A stretch of DNA of 43,465 bases from SAR324 cluster bacterium (GCA_022448485.1 JAKUUI010000014.1:1-43465), one strand, 5' to 3'. Shown: positions 1 through 8,878, numbered from the stretch's first letter. Numbers and translations: made by a program. Notes: generated from the letters alone by a model not told the origin.

Positions 1-111
1 CTCATAACTGAAGCTCTGCTCAAACATCAAATAGGTCAATCTCCCCTGTGTTGCACAGCCACTTAACCACACGAATGATAACGCAAGTATCACAAAGGTA
101 GTATTTTTCAT
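1..111 (-). CDS. Lipoprotein, 3' part cut off by window edge
   Basis: An open frame of 37 codons runs from an ATG at 111 to the left edge without a stop. It begins with a short basic N-terminus (MKNTT), a hydrophobic stretch and then LSGC, a standard lipobox, with Cys19 as the lipidated residue. This is what a lipoprotein signal peptide for Lgt/Lsp processing looks like. The gene starts 28 bp after the stop of the outer-membrane protein gene at 140-1249 on the same strand, so the two are probably co-transcribed and may act together in the outer membrane. The mature domain lies outside the window and its function cannot be named. The short visible length is the main uncertainty. Confidence 0.6.
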   Translation of the reverse strand, partial: MKNTTFVILALSFVWLSGCATQGRLTYLMFEQSFSYE

Positions 112-139
112 GAGCTGCCTCAGTTTGAGAATGTTGTAA

Positions 140-1249
140 TTAAAAAATAAGTGATAACTGGAAACTAGTGCGTTTATCCTCTAACGCACCTGAAAAACCT
201 CCAATTTCCTGTGAGTACTTCGCAAAATCAATTTTAAAACCAAATAAGTTCATGGACCAGCCTATGCTGTTCCATGGTCCATTACGGCCCGCACGAAGTG
301 AAAAAAGATGATGTCCGTTAAACAGTTTTTTCCAGCCGATTTCCAAGCCCAATTTAAAATTGCGCTGCGTGAGCATGCTGCCTTTGGATACCAGTTTCTG
401 GGCATTGGTCATGTCGCGATAATCTGCAGCCAGGATAAAATCAAAACCATTCAATTCTGACTCTGAACTTGCACCAACGTTTAATGTCATCGGTACTTTA
501 CCTGCCCCTCTAAAATCAAGCCCGCCAATATTCTGCAGACTAAGCGCCACTTTGGGTTCCATGTTGTGAAAGCTGTCGAAGTGATATATTACTCCAGCAT
601 CTGGAGCCAATGCCGCTTTTTTAGCAAATTTCTTTTGGAGTTTTGTCGTTTTATTATTTTCTGTCACCTCAATAATTGACTCGTCAAAAACACGTAACTT
701 CGTATCGATTCCTTCTCTTTGCACAAGCTTGGCACCCAGACCGACATCAAGCTGGTAATCAAAAAAACTCCACGCCATTCCCCCGGCAAGTCCAGTTTGC
801 ACATATGCTTTTGCCTCTAAATACGGAAGAACTGGATTCTTGATTTGGAGATCTAACAATCCATTTGAAAAGAATGACCAGCCGAATCGAGAATTGACAT
901 GACTCAGGAGACCGAGATTTGCCTCATTATAGATTTTTTTCCCTGCCAAATCTCCGAGGGTAGCATTGCTGCTACTCGATTTTGCTAGATTGATTGTACT
1001 TTCATTGGTGGTAAAATTAAATCCAACTGCCTCATAGATGTTGTAATTAACTGAACGTAAAGCGGCTGGATTGTAAAACAACAACATCTCGTCGTTGGCA
1101 GCAGCAGTAAACGCATTGCCCATACCTCGGGCACGTATGCTTTCACGGATAAAGGAGGGTTCTGAAGCTTGAAGCAGTGGAGCCAACAAAATCCACAAGC
1201 CCAGAAAAGTAGCTACTTGTCTAAACACTTTCAATATTGTGGTTCGCAT
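140..1249 (-). CDS. Outer-membrane beta-barrel protein (TraF/PorV/FadL-like)
   Basis: This is a 369-aa protein with an N-terminal signal peptide: basic start, hydrophobic core around residues 12-27, and probable cleavage after LLQA. The first mature segment contains ARGMGNAFTAAAND followed by FYNPAAL, the pattern at the start of FadL/PorV/TraF_2-type 14-stranded barrels. Alternating hydrophobic strands continue through the protein, and it ends in a hydrophobic-aromatic residue (SLIF), typical of BAM substrates. It is likely an outer-membrane channel or secretion-associated barrel; the substrate is unknown. It sits in a minus-strand run downstream of trpB2 and 28 bp upstream of a lipoprotein gene. 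No strong ribosome-binding site is seen before the ATG at 1249. Assignment to a superfamily is fairly safe; the exact family is not. Confidence 0.7.
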   Translation of the reverse strand: MRTTILKVFRQVATFLGLWILLAPLLQASEPSFIRESIRARGMGNAFTAAANDEMLLFYNPAALRSVNYNIYEAVGFNFTTNESTINLAKSSSSNATLGDLAGKKIYNEANLGLLSHVNSRFGWSFFSNGLLDLQIKNPVLPYLEAKAYVQTGLAGGMAWSFFDYQLDVGLGAKLVQREGIDTKLRVFDESIIEVTENNKTTKLQKKFAKKAALAPDAGVIYHFDSFHNMEPKVALSLQNIGGLDFRGAGKVPMTLNVGASSESELNGFDFILAADYRDMTNAQKLVSKGSMLTQRNFKLGLEIGWKKLFNGHHLFSLRAGRNGPWNSIGWSMNLFGFKIDFAKYSQEIGGFSGALEDKRTSFQLSLIF

Positions 1250-1272
1250 TTAATGCCAATGACGACTGTTTA

Positions 1273-1506
1273 TCAGAACAGCTGACCTGAATCAAAAAAA
1301 CGTTGCTTAAATCTGCCGCGCGTTCTTGAATTGCAGCATGATTTTCTTCTGGAAATGTATCTTGGGAAACGGTTAAACCCTAACATATTCCTATCAAAAA
1401 GTCCATCTTCCAAATCAAGTTTATTTTCATCCAGCTCCCTTAAAAAACCACGGACGGTTTGTTCAATTTGGATTTTGCATTTGGCTTCTTCAAGGTTGAA
1501 TGTCAT
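1273..1506 (-). CDS. Doubtful small ORF, possibly frameshifted
   Basis: A 77-codon ORF lies between trpB2 and the outer-membrane protein gene. Its first 43 residues are hydrophilic and acidic (MTFNLEEAKCKIQIEQ, then LRELDENKLDLEDG), as in a real small protein. After about position 1380 the frame turns Arg/Cys-rich. Reading +1 from the GGGTTT run near 1373-1380 instead restores a balanced acidic sequence (VSQDTFPEENHAAIQERA, DLSNVFLIQVS) that ends at a TAG at 1221-1223, overlapping the next gene by 29 bp. So this may be a broken gene, a sequencing indel or a chance ORF. No family is recognised. Confidence 0.3.
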   Translation of the reverse strand: MTFNLEEAKCKIQIEQTVRGFLRELDENKLDLEDGLFDRNMLGFNRFPRYISRRKSCCNSRTRGRFKQRFFDSGQLF

Positions 1507-1542
1507 TGTCGCTACACCATTCCATTTCTCTTAAAGACTGCT

Positions 1543-2907
1543 TCAGGCAGCCACAGAAGGTAACCCGGCAAGAGCCATTGCAAGTTCCTGCTCATCGTAG
1601 TTCCGATCTTCAAGGCTGCCACTAAAATACTCCGTATAGGCTTGCATATCAAAATGTCCATGTCCACAGAGATTAAAGAGAATCGTTTCGGACTTCCCTT
1701 CTCGCTTGCAGCGTAGAGCTTCCTCGATGGCACCCTTAACGGCATGGTTGGCTTCTGGAGCAGGAAGGATTCCTTCCGCACGACCAAAAGTTATGCCGGC
1801 CTCGAAACAAGTATTCTGATGATATGCAGTAGCCTCGAGCAGATTAAGCTCCTTGATGTGGCTGATCAGAGGGGCCATCCCATGATAACGTAGGCCGCCA
1901 GCATGGAACCCGGGAGGGACAAAGGTTGAACCAAGTGTATGCATTTTGACCAACGGCGTCATATTTCCAGTATCGCCAAAATCATATGCATATTTACCAC
2001 GAGTCAGGGATGGACACGCAGCCGGCTCAACCGCGATCGCACGAATCTCGGATCCGCCCCGCAGTTGCTCACCGATGAACGGGAACACAAGCCCGGCAAA
2101 ATTAGAACCACCTCCAGTGCAGCCCACTACCACATTTGGGTAGTCACCCGCCATTTCCATTTGCTTGATGGCTTCTTGACCAACCACAGTCTGATGCATC
2201 AGTACGTGATTCAGTACACTCCCCAGGGAGTATTTAACATCGTCATTTGTGGCGGCAATTTCAACTGCCTCTGAGATAGCAATACCAAGACTGCCAGTAG
2301 AATCGGGATTCTTGGCCAGGTATGCCTTCCCGAATTGTGTCTGGTCCGAGGGGGAGGCAATACAGGTCGCACCAAAGGATTCCATCATGGCCTTGCGATA
2401 AGGTTTCTGCTGGAAGCTGACTTTTACCATGAAGACTTCAATGGCAATCCCAAAAATCGAACCGGCAAAAGCCAGTGCAGATCCCCATTGTCCTGCACCC
2501 GTTTCCGTAGAAATACGCTTGATACCTTCTTCTTTATTGTAAAAAGCCTGAGCTACCGCAGTGTTGGGTTTGTGACTCCCTGTGGGGCTGACACCTTCAT
2601 ACTTATAATAAATTTTAGCCGGTGTATCTAAAACCTTTTCAAGCCTTCTTGCACGGTAAAGTGGACTAGGACGCCACTGACGGTATATTTCCCTGACTGG
2701 ATCCGGAATATCTATGTATCGTTCTGCGCTGACTTCCTGGAGAATCAGACCCATTGGAAATAAAGGGGCCAAATCGTCAGGCCCCACCGGTTGTCCTGTT
2801 CCAGGATGCATTACCGGAGGAGGGGGTTCCGGAAGATCCGCAACAATGTTGTACCAGTCCTTTGGTATTTCAGTTTCGGGAAGCACATATTTAATCGTAT
2901 CACCCAT
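1543..2907 (-). CDS. trpB2: Tryptophan synthase beta chain, TrpB2 type
   Basis: This 454-aa PLP enzyme condenses indole with L-serine to give tryptophan. The motif GSHKPNTA carries the Schiff-base lysine (K113), and [10 protein letters not shown] forms the phosphate-binding loop. The N-terminus with PKDWYN and [13 protein letters not shown] is the extended form typical of TrpB2 rather than of classical TrpB1 (about 400 aa). I chose the ATG at 2907 because AAGGAG lies 7 nt upstream; the open frame extends further without support. No trpA is in the window, as is usual for TrpB2, which often acts as an indole-salvage enzyme or on O-phosphoserine in some archaea. It lies 40 bp downstream of the acuI-like gene, probably in one operon. 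Confidence 0.92.
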   Translation of the reverse strand: MGDTIKYVLPETEIPKDWYNIVADLPEPPPPVMHPGTGQPVGPDDLAPLFPMGLILQEVSAERYIDIPDPVREIYRQWRPSPLYRARRLEKVLDTPAKIYYKYEGVSPTGSHKPNTAVAQAFYNKEEGIKRISTETGAGQWGSALAFAGSIFGIAIEVFMVKVSFQQKPYRKAMMESFGATCIASPSDQTQFGKAYLAKNPDSTGSLGIAISEAVEIAATNDDVKYSLGSVLNHVLMHQTVVGQEAIKQMEMAGDYPNVVVGCTGGGSNFAGLVFPFIGEQLRGGSEIRAIAVEPAACPSLTRGKYAYDFGDTGNMTPLVKMHTLGSTFVPPGFHAGGLRYHGMAPLISHIKELNLLEATAYHQNTCFEAGITFGRAEGILPAPEANHAVKGAIEEALRCKREGKSETILFNLCGHGHFDMQAYTEYFSGSLEDRNYDEQELAMALAGLPSVAA

Positions 2908-2947
2908 GATTTTCTCCTTGAAAGAGGGTAAAAAAACGGTGTAAATT

Positions 2948-3946
2948 TTACTGCAAATCCACCACCACACGTCCTCGCTGACCACCAGCAAGGATCTTGT
3001 CAATTTCTGGATCCAGCCTATCCAATGTACAATCGATGGACAGTTGTTTAAGCTGCGGTAATTTCCATTCACCCGCAAGATTGTTCCAGATTTCACTACG
3101 TAGGCTCATCGGAGTTTCTCCGGAATCTATTCCTAATAAACTCACCCCACGCAAAATAAACGGAAAAACTGTTGTCGGTAAATCAGCAGATGCTACTAAC
3201 CCTGTTGCGGCTGCAGCCCCTCCGCGTTTAATCGCTTTAAGCAACGTAGCTAAAGTAGTTCCTCCCACTGTATCTACTGCTCCAACCCAACGTTCTCTCA
3301 GCAACGGTTTTCTCGATTCATCGTTTACTTCATCACGATGAATGATTTCCTCAGCACCTAATCTCCTCAGGAATTCAGTTTCCTCTGTCTTTCCTGTCGC
3401 AGCGACCACATTGTAGCCTAAATTTGAAAGTAGTGCTACTGATACACTACCAACACCTCCGGTTGATCCGGTAACGACGACTTCTCCCTGGTCAGGAGTA
3501 ACTCCATGTTTGAGCAAAGCATGAACAGAAAGTGCAGCTGTGTAACCTGCTGTACCGTAAATCATGGCTTCTTTAACGGAAAGTCCATCCGGAAGCGGAA
3601 CCACCCAGTCAGCAGGAACTCGAATATATTGCCCAAAGCCTCCAGAGGTGTTCATACCCAAATCATAACTTGTTACGATCACAGAGTCACCAACCTTGAA
3701 GCGTGAATCTGAACTTTCTGCAACCTCACCTGATGCGTCTATTCCAGGCGTGTGAGGATAATTGCGAGTTACTCCAGGATTTCCAGTGCAGGAAAGTCCA
3801 TCCTTGTAATTCAACGAAGAAAAGCGTACCCGCACCAGAACTTCACCTTCTGGCAGTTCGTTTATTGAGCGTTCAGTTATTTGACGAATAAAATCTTTTT
3901 CATTGATTTTACTAACTACCATAGCGCGAAAAATCGTATCTCTCAT
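2948..3946 (-). CDS. acuI: Acrylyl-CoA reductase / YhdH-AcuI family quinone oxidoreductase
   Basis: This 332-aa medium-chain dehydrogenase/reductase has the GroES-like fold first (SSLNYKDG at 44-50, then PGIDASGEV). A Rossmann domain follows, with [11 protein letters not shown] (159-169) for NADPH binding. The SLNYKD and TGSTGGVG patterns are those of the YhdH/AcuI branch, whose characterised members reduce acryloyl-CoA to propionyl-CoA. In marine bacteria that step detoxifies acrylate from DMSP or 3-hydroxypropionate. No Zn ligands are evident, as expected for this branch. No DMSP lyase or other DMSP gene is nearby, so the substrate is inferred from the family. It follows a 110-aa unknown gene by 9 bp and precedes trpB2 by 40 bp. 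The ATG at 3946 has no clear Shine-Dalgarno sequence. Confidence 0.85.
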   Translation of the reverse strand: MRDTIFRAMVVSKINEKDFIRQITERSINELPEGEVLVRVRFSSLNYKDGLSCTGNPGVTRNYPHTPGIDASGEVAESSDSRFKVGDSVIVTSYDLGMNTSGGFGQYIRVPADWVVPLPDGLSVKEAMIYGTAGYTAALSVHALLKHGVTPDQGEVVVTGSTGGVGSVSVALLSNLGYNVVAATGKTEETEFLRRLGAEEIIHRDEVNDESRKPLLRERWVGAVDTVGGTTLATLLKAIKRGGAAAATGLVASADLPTTVFPFILRGVSLLGIDSGETPMSLRSEIWNNLAGEWKLPQLKQLSIDCTLDRLDPEIDKILAGGQRGRVVVDLQ

Positions 3947-3955
3947 TTTAATTTT

Positions 3956-4288
3956 TTAGCATAAAAATTTTACCAGCGGTTCAATTACCGCCAAATCTTC
4001 CTCATCACAAGTCTCAAGCCAGGATTCTTCTTTTCCGATTTTGACAATCAGCATTGGTCCCCAGAATGGATTTTCGTTAAATTCCCATTCTGTTTGCCTT
4101 TCCTGAGAAGCACCTTCTCCGTCAATATAAGCGAGAAACGGCCCGCCTAGTTCCTCCATATCGGTAGCTTCACATCTTAACAAATCGCAGAGTGTATCCA
4201 AATCAAGAGTTTCCTCGATTTGTTCAATGCTCTGCTCATCCGGATCAATATAGATCCATGTACCATTTTGACTAAAATCCGGATTCAT
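3956..4288 (-). CDS. Hypothetical acidic protein (110 aa)
   Basis: I do not recognise this protein. It is small, strongly acidic and Trp-containing, with no signal peptide or membrane segment, so it is probably a soluble cytoplasmic protein. The N-terminal half is rich in Asp/Glu (IDPDEQSIEQIEETLDLD), followed by a segment with paired Leu and Cys (LCDLLRCEATDMEELGG). The C-terminal part alternates as in a small alpha/beta fold (WGPMLIVKIG). It lies 9 bp upstream of the acuI-like gene on the same strand and appears to be the first gene of this minus-strand unit, since rnhA runs the opposite way from 4402. Balanced composition and tight spacing support it being real. Confidence 0.6.
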   Translation of the reverse strand: MNPDFSQNGTWIYIDPDEQSIEQIEETLDLDTLCDLLRCEATDMEELGGPFLAYIDGEGASQERQTEWEFNENPFWGPMLIVKIGKEESWLETCDEEDLAVIEPLVKFLC

Positions 4289-4401
4289 CTAACCAACAAA
4301 TTTAAGCAGCAGAAAATACCCAAACATTTTGAAGTTTGAAATCGTAGTCAGATGTTGCTTCTGATATACTGGATTCTGCTAAAGACAAATTCACACAAAA
4401 A

Positions 4402-4860
4402 ATGCCCAAAAACTCTGTTAAAATTTACACCGATGGTGCGTGCTCACCCAACCCCGGAATTGGAGGATGGGGAGCGGTTTTGATTTCCGAAGAGCACGGT
4501 CTCCGCACTGAAATTTCCGGTTCCGAAGTTGACACAACCAACAACCGTATGGAGTTGACGGCTGTGATCAAAGCCCTGGAAGCTTTAAAAAAACCGTGCG
4601 TGGTTGAACTCTTCACAGATTCAAGTTACGTGAAAAATGCATTTGAGCAAAAGTGGCTCAAAAACTGGCAGATCAAAGGATGGAAAACCAAAGGAGGCAA
4701 GCCGGTTGCAAATAAAGATCTCTGGCTTCACCTGCTTGAAGTCAGTCACGAGCATGTAGTTTCATGGCACTGGGTCAAAGGACACTCCGGGAACCCAGAA
4801 AATGACCGCTGCGACGAACTTGCGGTTCAGGCCAGAAAAGATCTTGTAAAGACCAATTAA
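4402..4860 (+). CDS. rnhA: Ribonuclease HI
   Basis: This 152-aa enzyme cleaves the RNA strand of RNA-DNA hybrids, removing R-loops and Okazaki primers. The metal-binding carboxylates are all visible: D11 in YTDGACSPNPG, E51 in NNRMELTAV, D73 in FTDSSYV and D138 near CDELA. The flexible-loop His is H128 in WVKGHSG. Length matches E. coli RNase HI (155 aa), including the basic handle region (KNWQIKGWKTKGGKP). It stands alone on the plus strand, divergent from the 110-aa gene at 3956 and convergent with the YtfJ-like gene, which ends 34 bp downstream. Confidence 0.97.
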   Translation: MPKNSVKIYTDGACSPNPGIGGWGAVLISEEHGLRTEISGSEVDTTNNRMELTAVIKALEALKKPCVVELFTDSSYVKNAFEQKWLKNWQIKGWKTKGGKPVANKDLWLHLLEVSHEHVVSWHWVKGHSGNPENDRCDELAVQARKDLVKTN

Positions 4861-4894
4861 TCGAGTCTCACTGTAACGGTTGAGTCAACCTTCG

Positions 4895-5419
4895 CTATAA
4901 ATTATCCCAAACAGCCTTTACAATTTCCTTAACTTGAGCGTCAGTAAATTTGCCGTCAACACTATAAAGCACCTTCCCATCTTTACCAAACAGCATGACG
5001 TCGTTGTTATCGTCACTTAAACCCCACTTCTGAACCAACGTTTTTTCAAGGTCTTTCACATAAACTGTCGATTTGTATTCTTCTTGTTTGCTTTTTAATT
5101 TTATGTTGATGGCAACATTTGGCAGCCAGGTAGCCGCCATATTAATTACTGCAACAGAACCATATTTTTCTGAAGGGTAGTTTTCCGCCTTGAGAGCTTC
5201 GCTGACATGATTGTTAAGGTCCGATTCATCAGGGTCAACATAAAAAAGGATGAGGACTTTTCCGGAAACAAGTTCTTCACTGCTCCACTGTGTACCGTCT
5301 AGTCTACCACCTAAATCGTCTTTCAGCACAATTGTTGGTGGAATTTCACCAATGGGCAATTCTGCGAAAGCCATTGCTGAAGACAAAAGTAAAAATGTTA
5401 AAATTGTAAATGTTCTCAT
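4895..5419 (-). CDS. Periplasmic YtfJ-family protein
   Basis: This 174-aa protein begins with a clear Sec signal peptide (MRTFTILTFLLLSSAMAFA, cleaved after AFA). The mature part has a thioredoxin-like layout without a CXXC motif: an N-terminal PIGEIPPTIVL, a beta strand VLILFYVDPDESD, and a C-terminal beta hairpin VMLFGKDGKVLYSVDGKFT followed by a helix. This matches the YtfJ family of small periplasmic proteins, whose function is poorly known. It is a single gene between rnhA (convergent, 34 bp) and serS (upstream on the same strand, 80 bp away). Confidence 0.7.
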   Translation of the reverse strand: MRTFTILTFLLLSSAMAFAELPIGEIPPTIVLKDDLGGRLDGTQWSSEELVSGKVLILFYVDPDESDLNNHVSEALKAENYPSEKYGSVAVINMAATWLPNVAINIKLKSKQEEYKSTVYVKDLEKTLVQKWGLSDDNNDVMLFGKDGKVLYSVDGKFTDAQVKEIVKAVWDNL

Positions 5420-5499
5420 ATCATCTTTTTATGTTTAATTGGTTAACAGAAATGCACACATTATAACTTAAATTGCGCAATTGAAAGACAAAAATGATT

Positions 5500-6768
5500 T
5501 TACCCGGAAATTGGTGCAGGTATGTCAGGAAGATTCAAGCAGCGCGGAAGTTTAATTGAACCATCTTTTTGCTGTCCATTTTCGATCAGGGCAATCAAAG
5601 TTCGTGAAACCGCAATTGCAGTTCCATTGAGCATATGGACAAATTGGTTTTTTCCTGTATCAGCATCTTTGTAGCGGATGTTCATGCGCCGTGACTGATA
5701 GTCTGTACAGTTTGAGGTAGACGTAACCTCGCCCCATTTCCCCCGTCCCGGCATCCAGGCTTCTAAATCATATTTGCGATAAGCAGGCCCTCCAAGGTCA
5801 CCGGTACAAATATTAACCAACTGATATGGAATCTCCAAATCCTGATAAATCTGTTCTTCAATTTCACGCATTTTTTCATGCATTTCTTCCGACTTTTCAG
5901 GATGAGTAAAAGCAAACATTTCTATTTTGGAAAACTGATGCACCCTGTATAATCCGCGGGATTCCCGCCCTGCCGCACCAGCCTCGGTGCGATAACAATG
6001 CGAAAAACCTGCATACAAAATCGGTAATTGATCTGCCTTGAGCACCTGATCGGCCAGCAACCCACCCAAAGTTATTTCTGCTGTTGCAATCAAACAGAGG
6101 TCTGAATCCTCCAACGAATAAATCTGGGTTTCCTCACCACGTGGACTGAAGCCAATGCCGTCCAAAATCTGACTCCTCGCCAAGTCCGGTGTCATGTGAA
6201 CGGTGAATCCCTCTTTTTGCAGCAAACCGAGGGCATATTGTGCTAGTGCCAACTCCAAGAAAACAGCCTGATTTTTGAGGTAGTAAAATTTTTGTCCAGA
6301 AACTTTTGCTCCTCCGTCAAAGTCAATCAGGTCCAGTGCCTCCATCAGCTCAAGATGGTCTTTTGGCTCAAAATCAAATTTTCGAATGGTTCCAACTTCC
6401 CGTATCGGCATGTTGTCCTCATCAGTCAAACCTTCTGGAGAATCAGGATGTGTTAGATTTGGAACCTGTTTTAGCAAATTGAGGCGCTGCTCTACCAGTT
6501 CATGGAGAAATGATTCTTTCTCAGACTCTTCGTTACGTAAATTTTTTGATTCTTCGATCAGCGGCTGACGTTCATCAGACGGAATTTTACCTTTCATTTC
6601 TTTACTGATCTCATTCCGACGCTGTCTAACCGAATCGACTTCAGTAGTGATTTGCCTGACCTGTTCATCAAGCTCCAACAATTTTTCAATGTCAACGTGG
6701 ACATTTCGTTTGCGGCAATTTTCCGCAATTTCTTCAGGCTGGCTTCGGATTAATTTAAGATCGAGCAT
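5500..6768 (-). CDS. serS: Seryl-tRNA synthetase
   Basis: This 422-aa class II aminoacyl-tRNA synthetase charges tRNA-Ser (and tRNA-Sec where present). Residues about 25-105 form the long N-terminal antiparallel coiled coil that holds the long variable arm of tRNA-Ser. The catalytic domain shows the TAEI serine-binding loop, motif 2 (GRESRGLYRVHQFSKIEMF) and motif 3 (NGTAIAVSRTLIALIENGQ). Length is normal for bacterial SerRS (about 420-430 aa). The gene starts 18 bp after the stop of gatA on the same strand, so acbP-like, gatA and serS look like one transcription unit. Confidence 0.97.
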   Translation of the reverse strand: MLDLKLIRSQPEEIAENCRKRNVHVDIEKLLELDEQVRQITTEVDSVRQRRNEISKEMKGKIPSDERQPLIEESKNLRNEESEKESFLHELVEQRLNLLKQVPNLTHPDSPEGLTDEDNMPIREVGTIRKFDFEPKDHLELMEALDLIDFDGGAKVSGQKFYYLKNQAVFLELALAQYALGLLQKEGFTVHMTPDLARSQILDGIGFSPRGEETQIYSLEDSDLCLIATAEITLGGLLADQVLKADQLPILYAGFSHCYRTEAGAAGRESRGLYRVHQFSKIEMFAFTHPEKSEEMHEKMREIEEQIYQDLEIPYQLVNICTGDLGGPAYRKYDLEAWMPGRGKWGEVTSTSNCTDYQSRRMNIRYKDADTGKNQFVHMLNGTAIAVSRTLIALIENGQQKDGSIKLPRCLNLPDIPAPISG

Positions 6769-6786
6769 TTAATAAGGTTTCAGGTT

Positions 6787-8274
6787 TCAGATTTCTAGTT
6801 TTTTGGTAAAAATACTTTCTGGACGAAGTTGATGATATTCCGTCAATTCTTGAACAGCTGCTGCAGTTGCTAATAGGTGATGATCCTCATAACGCCTCCC
6901 CATTAACTGTAACCCAACTGGTAATCCGCTCTTTGTTGGCCGCCCAGGAATTGAAATTGCGGGTGTTCGAGTGAGGTTTGCCAGCACACTGCAAATATCG
7001 GCCAAATACATAGCCAGCGGGTCATCAGTTTTCTCACCTAACTTGAATGCCGGAAAGGGCGAAACCGGCCCCAGGATAAAATCAAATTCATTAAAAAGCT
7101 GGCCTACCTGCTGTTCCATCCATGCCCTTACTTGCACAGCCCGCCCATAATATTGATCATAGTATCCGGAACTTAGAACAAATGTACCAAGCATGATTCT
7201 ACGTTTCACTTCCTCACCAAAACCTTTTTTCCTGGTTGTTGCGTAAAGTGATTCTAGGGATGGCTGTTCCTGTTTCCTGACTCCGTAACGAATACCGTCA
7301 AAACGTCCAAGGTTTGAGCTTGCCTCTGCAAAAGCGAGAACGTAGTACGTTGGAATTACATATTTAAGAAACTTAAGTGAACTTCGTTCAACAACTGCTC
7401 CCTGATTCTGCAACAACTCCGCTAATTCATTTACACTTGCCACCACTTCCGGATCTGCAGATTCTGCAGCTGCATATTCATCCGGAAGGCAAATCCGCAA
7501 TCCCTTAAGCTCTGCAACTTCCGGAGCTAGCGACAATTCGATTTTTGCAGAAGTGCTTTCATTAGAGTCATGACCATGAATAATGGAAAAGGCATAACGG
7601 CAATCAGAAGCCCTTTGTGTTAAACAGCCAATTTGATCCAGTGAAGAACCATATGCAACTAAGCCATAACGGGAAACTGTACCATAAGTTGGCTTCAATC
7701 CGGTGACTCCACACATTGAAGCGGGCTGACGAATTGATCCTCCTGTGTCAGAGCCTAGAGCCAACAGCGCCATTCCAGAAGCAACAGAAACAGCCCCACC
7801 ACCGCTGCTGCCACCAGGAACCCGCCCTGAGTCCCATGGATTACTCGTTGCACCAAATGACGAATTTTCTGTGGACGAACCCATTGCGAACTCGTCCATA
7901 TTCGTGGTTCCAATAATCAGCGCATGTTCCTGCAACAATTTTTCTACCACTGTGGCATGGAAAGGCGAGTGATATTCACCCAGAATTTGCGAACCGCACG
8001 AATTGCTCAATTCCGGATCATTGATGCAAATATTGTCTTTGATTGAAACCGGAATTCCAGCAAGTTTACCAACGATTTTTCCGGAAGCAATTTTCTCGTC
8101 AATTTGTCGTGCACGAGAAACGGCAATTTCTCGTGGCAATAGACTCCTGTAAACATTCAACGAAGAATTGTATTGATCAATCTGGTCATAAACAGCATCC
8201 ATCACTGCTTCTGCACGGAAGCCTCCGGACTTAATACGTTCAACGAGGTTCATTAAAGGCAGATCAAACGGCAT
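6787..8274 (-). CDS. gatA: Asp-tRNA(Asn)/Glu-tRNA(Gln) amidotransferase subunit A
   Basis: This 495-aa amidase-signature enzyme releases ammonia from Gln (or Asn) for GatB, which converts misacylated Glu-tRNA(Gln) or Asp-tRNA(Asn) to the correct form. The Ser-cisSer-Lys triad is visible in SIKDNIC (Lys), GSSGGGAVSVAS (cis-Ser region) and GSDTGGSIRQPA (nucleophile Ser). I placed the start at the ATG at 8274 (MPFDLPLMNLVERI), which matches the usual GatA N-terminus. The open frame continues 147 bp further but runs through the upstream acyl-CoA-binding protein gene in another frame. gatB and gatC are not in the window. The start lies 7 bp after the stop of the upstream gene, suggesting translational coupling. 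Confidence 0.95.
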   Translation of the reverse strand: MPFDLPLMNLVERIKSGGFRAEAVMDAVYDQIDQYNSSLNVYRSLLPREIAVSRARQIDEKIASGKIVGKLAGIPVSIKDNICINDPELSNSCGSQILGEYHSPFHATVVEKLLQEHALIIGTTNMDEFAMGSSTENSSFGATSNPWDSGRVPGGSSGGGAVSVASGMALLALGSDTGGSIRQPASMCGVTGLKPTYGTVSRYGLVAYGSSLDQIGCLTQRASDCRYAFSIIHGHDSNESTSAKIELSLAPEVAELKGLRICLPDEYAAAESADPEVVASVNELAELLQNQGAVVERSSLKFLKYVIPTYYVLAFAEASSNLGRFDGIRYGVRKQEQPSLESLYATTRKKGFGEEVKRRIMLGTFVLSSGYYDQYYGRAVQVRAWMEQQVGQLFNEFDFILGPVSPFPAFKLGEKTDDPLAMYLADICSVLANLTRTPAISIPGRPTKSGLPVGLQLMGRRYEDHHLLATAAAVQELTEYHQLRPESIFTKKLEI

Positions 8275-8281
8275 GAAGGTT

Positions 8282-8548
8282 TTATCCAGCAGCATCTTGT
8301 TCGAGTTTTTCAACAAGAGAAATATATTCCTGCTTCGCCTCATCAGCGGATTTTCCCTGGAGTTTATTCCACGCATCAAATTTTGCACGTCCCTCAAAAT
8401 CGGCAAATCCCGGTCGATCACCAGTTACATCACCCACGGTACTTTGTTTGAAAAGTGCGTAAAGTTGAAGCAGAATATCATTTGGTGGACGCTTTGGAAG
8501 CTGAGTCACACGCTCAGCTGCAGATTTAAAGTCGTCATTGAGGACCAT
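8282..8548 (-). CDS. Acyl-CoA-binding protein (ACBP)
   Basis: This 88-aa protein matches the four-helix ACBP family almost over its whole length. The central signature LYALFKQSTVGDV, then RPGFADF and KFDAWNKLQGKSADEA, contains the Tyr, Lys and Trp residues that bind the acyl-CoA nucleotide and acyl chain in eukaryotic ACBP. It would buffer or carry long-chain acyl-CoA in the cytosol. I chose the ATG at 8548 because AGGAG lies 6 nt upstream; a longer open frame to 8602 has no such support. ACBP is common in eukaryotes but patchy in bacteria. It is the first gene of the unit ACBP-gatA-serS, an odd pairing with translation genes. Confidence 0.93.
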   Translation of the reverse strand: MVLNDDFKSAAERVTQLPKRPPNDILLQLYALFKQSTVGDVTGDRPGFADFEGRAKFDAWNKLQGKSADEAKQEYISLVEKLEQDAAG

Positions 8549-8878
8549 TGTGTCTCCTTTTTTATTGGTTTGATACATACCATAAACACTAACAGAGCGC
8601 ATGGAAAATTCAACACAAAAACATGGATTAGGCGTTGTTCTGGCTAATCTACGTAGACGCTGAAGATTAAGGATTATATTTACTACTAGGAGCAGGCATC
8701 ACCTCATAAACCGAAGAGCGGTTTACTTCGCATGAATCGTGCATTACCAGACCGGATGTGATATGATCATGCAAAATGACAGCTGAGCCAATTAGCCAAA
8801 AGCAGCATTGTTCTGGAACCATAACACCGAGCGCCGAAAAATGAATGTACGATGGACTCAAATTGAAAGGGATTTATA
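8549..8878. other. Divergent intergenic region, no gene recognised
   Basis: These 330 bp separate the leftward ACBP gene from the rightward sigma-54 regulator gene and must carry both promoters. I see no convincing protein: short ORFs here are Cys/Ser-rich and lack ribosome-binding sites. A perfect 7-bp inverted repeat is listed separately. No tRNA-like cloverleaf was recognised. Confidence 0.5.
8707..8725. repeat. Inverted repeat TAAACCG-N5-CGGTTTA
   Basis: A perfect 7-bp inverted repeat with loop AAGAG lies midway between the divergent ACBP and response-regulator genes. It is not followed by a T-run on either strand, so it is more likely an operator or RNA hairpin than an intrinsic terminator. 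Its role is unknown. Confidence 0.35.

Noticed and set aside
2908-3096. 63-codon N-terminal extension of trpB2
   Set aside because: It overlaps the acuI-like gene, and the ATG at 2907 has AAGGAG at the right distance.
4878-4890. GGTTGA-G-TCAACC palindrome after rnhA as a terminator
   Set aside because: The loop is too small for a full stem, and no T-run follows on either strand.
8667-8861. 64-aa minus-strand ORF in the divergent region
   Set aside because: Ser/Cys-rich with no ribosome-binding site or recognisable motif; it lies where promoters of both flanking genes are needed.
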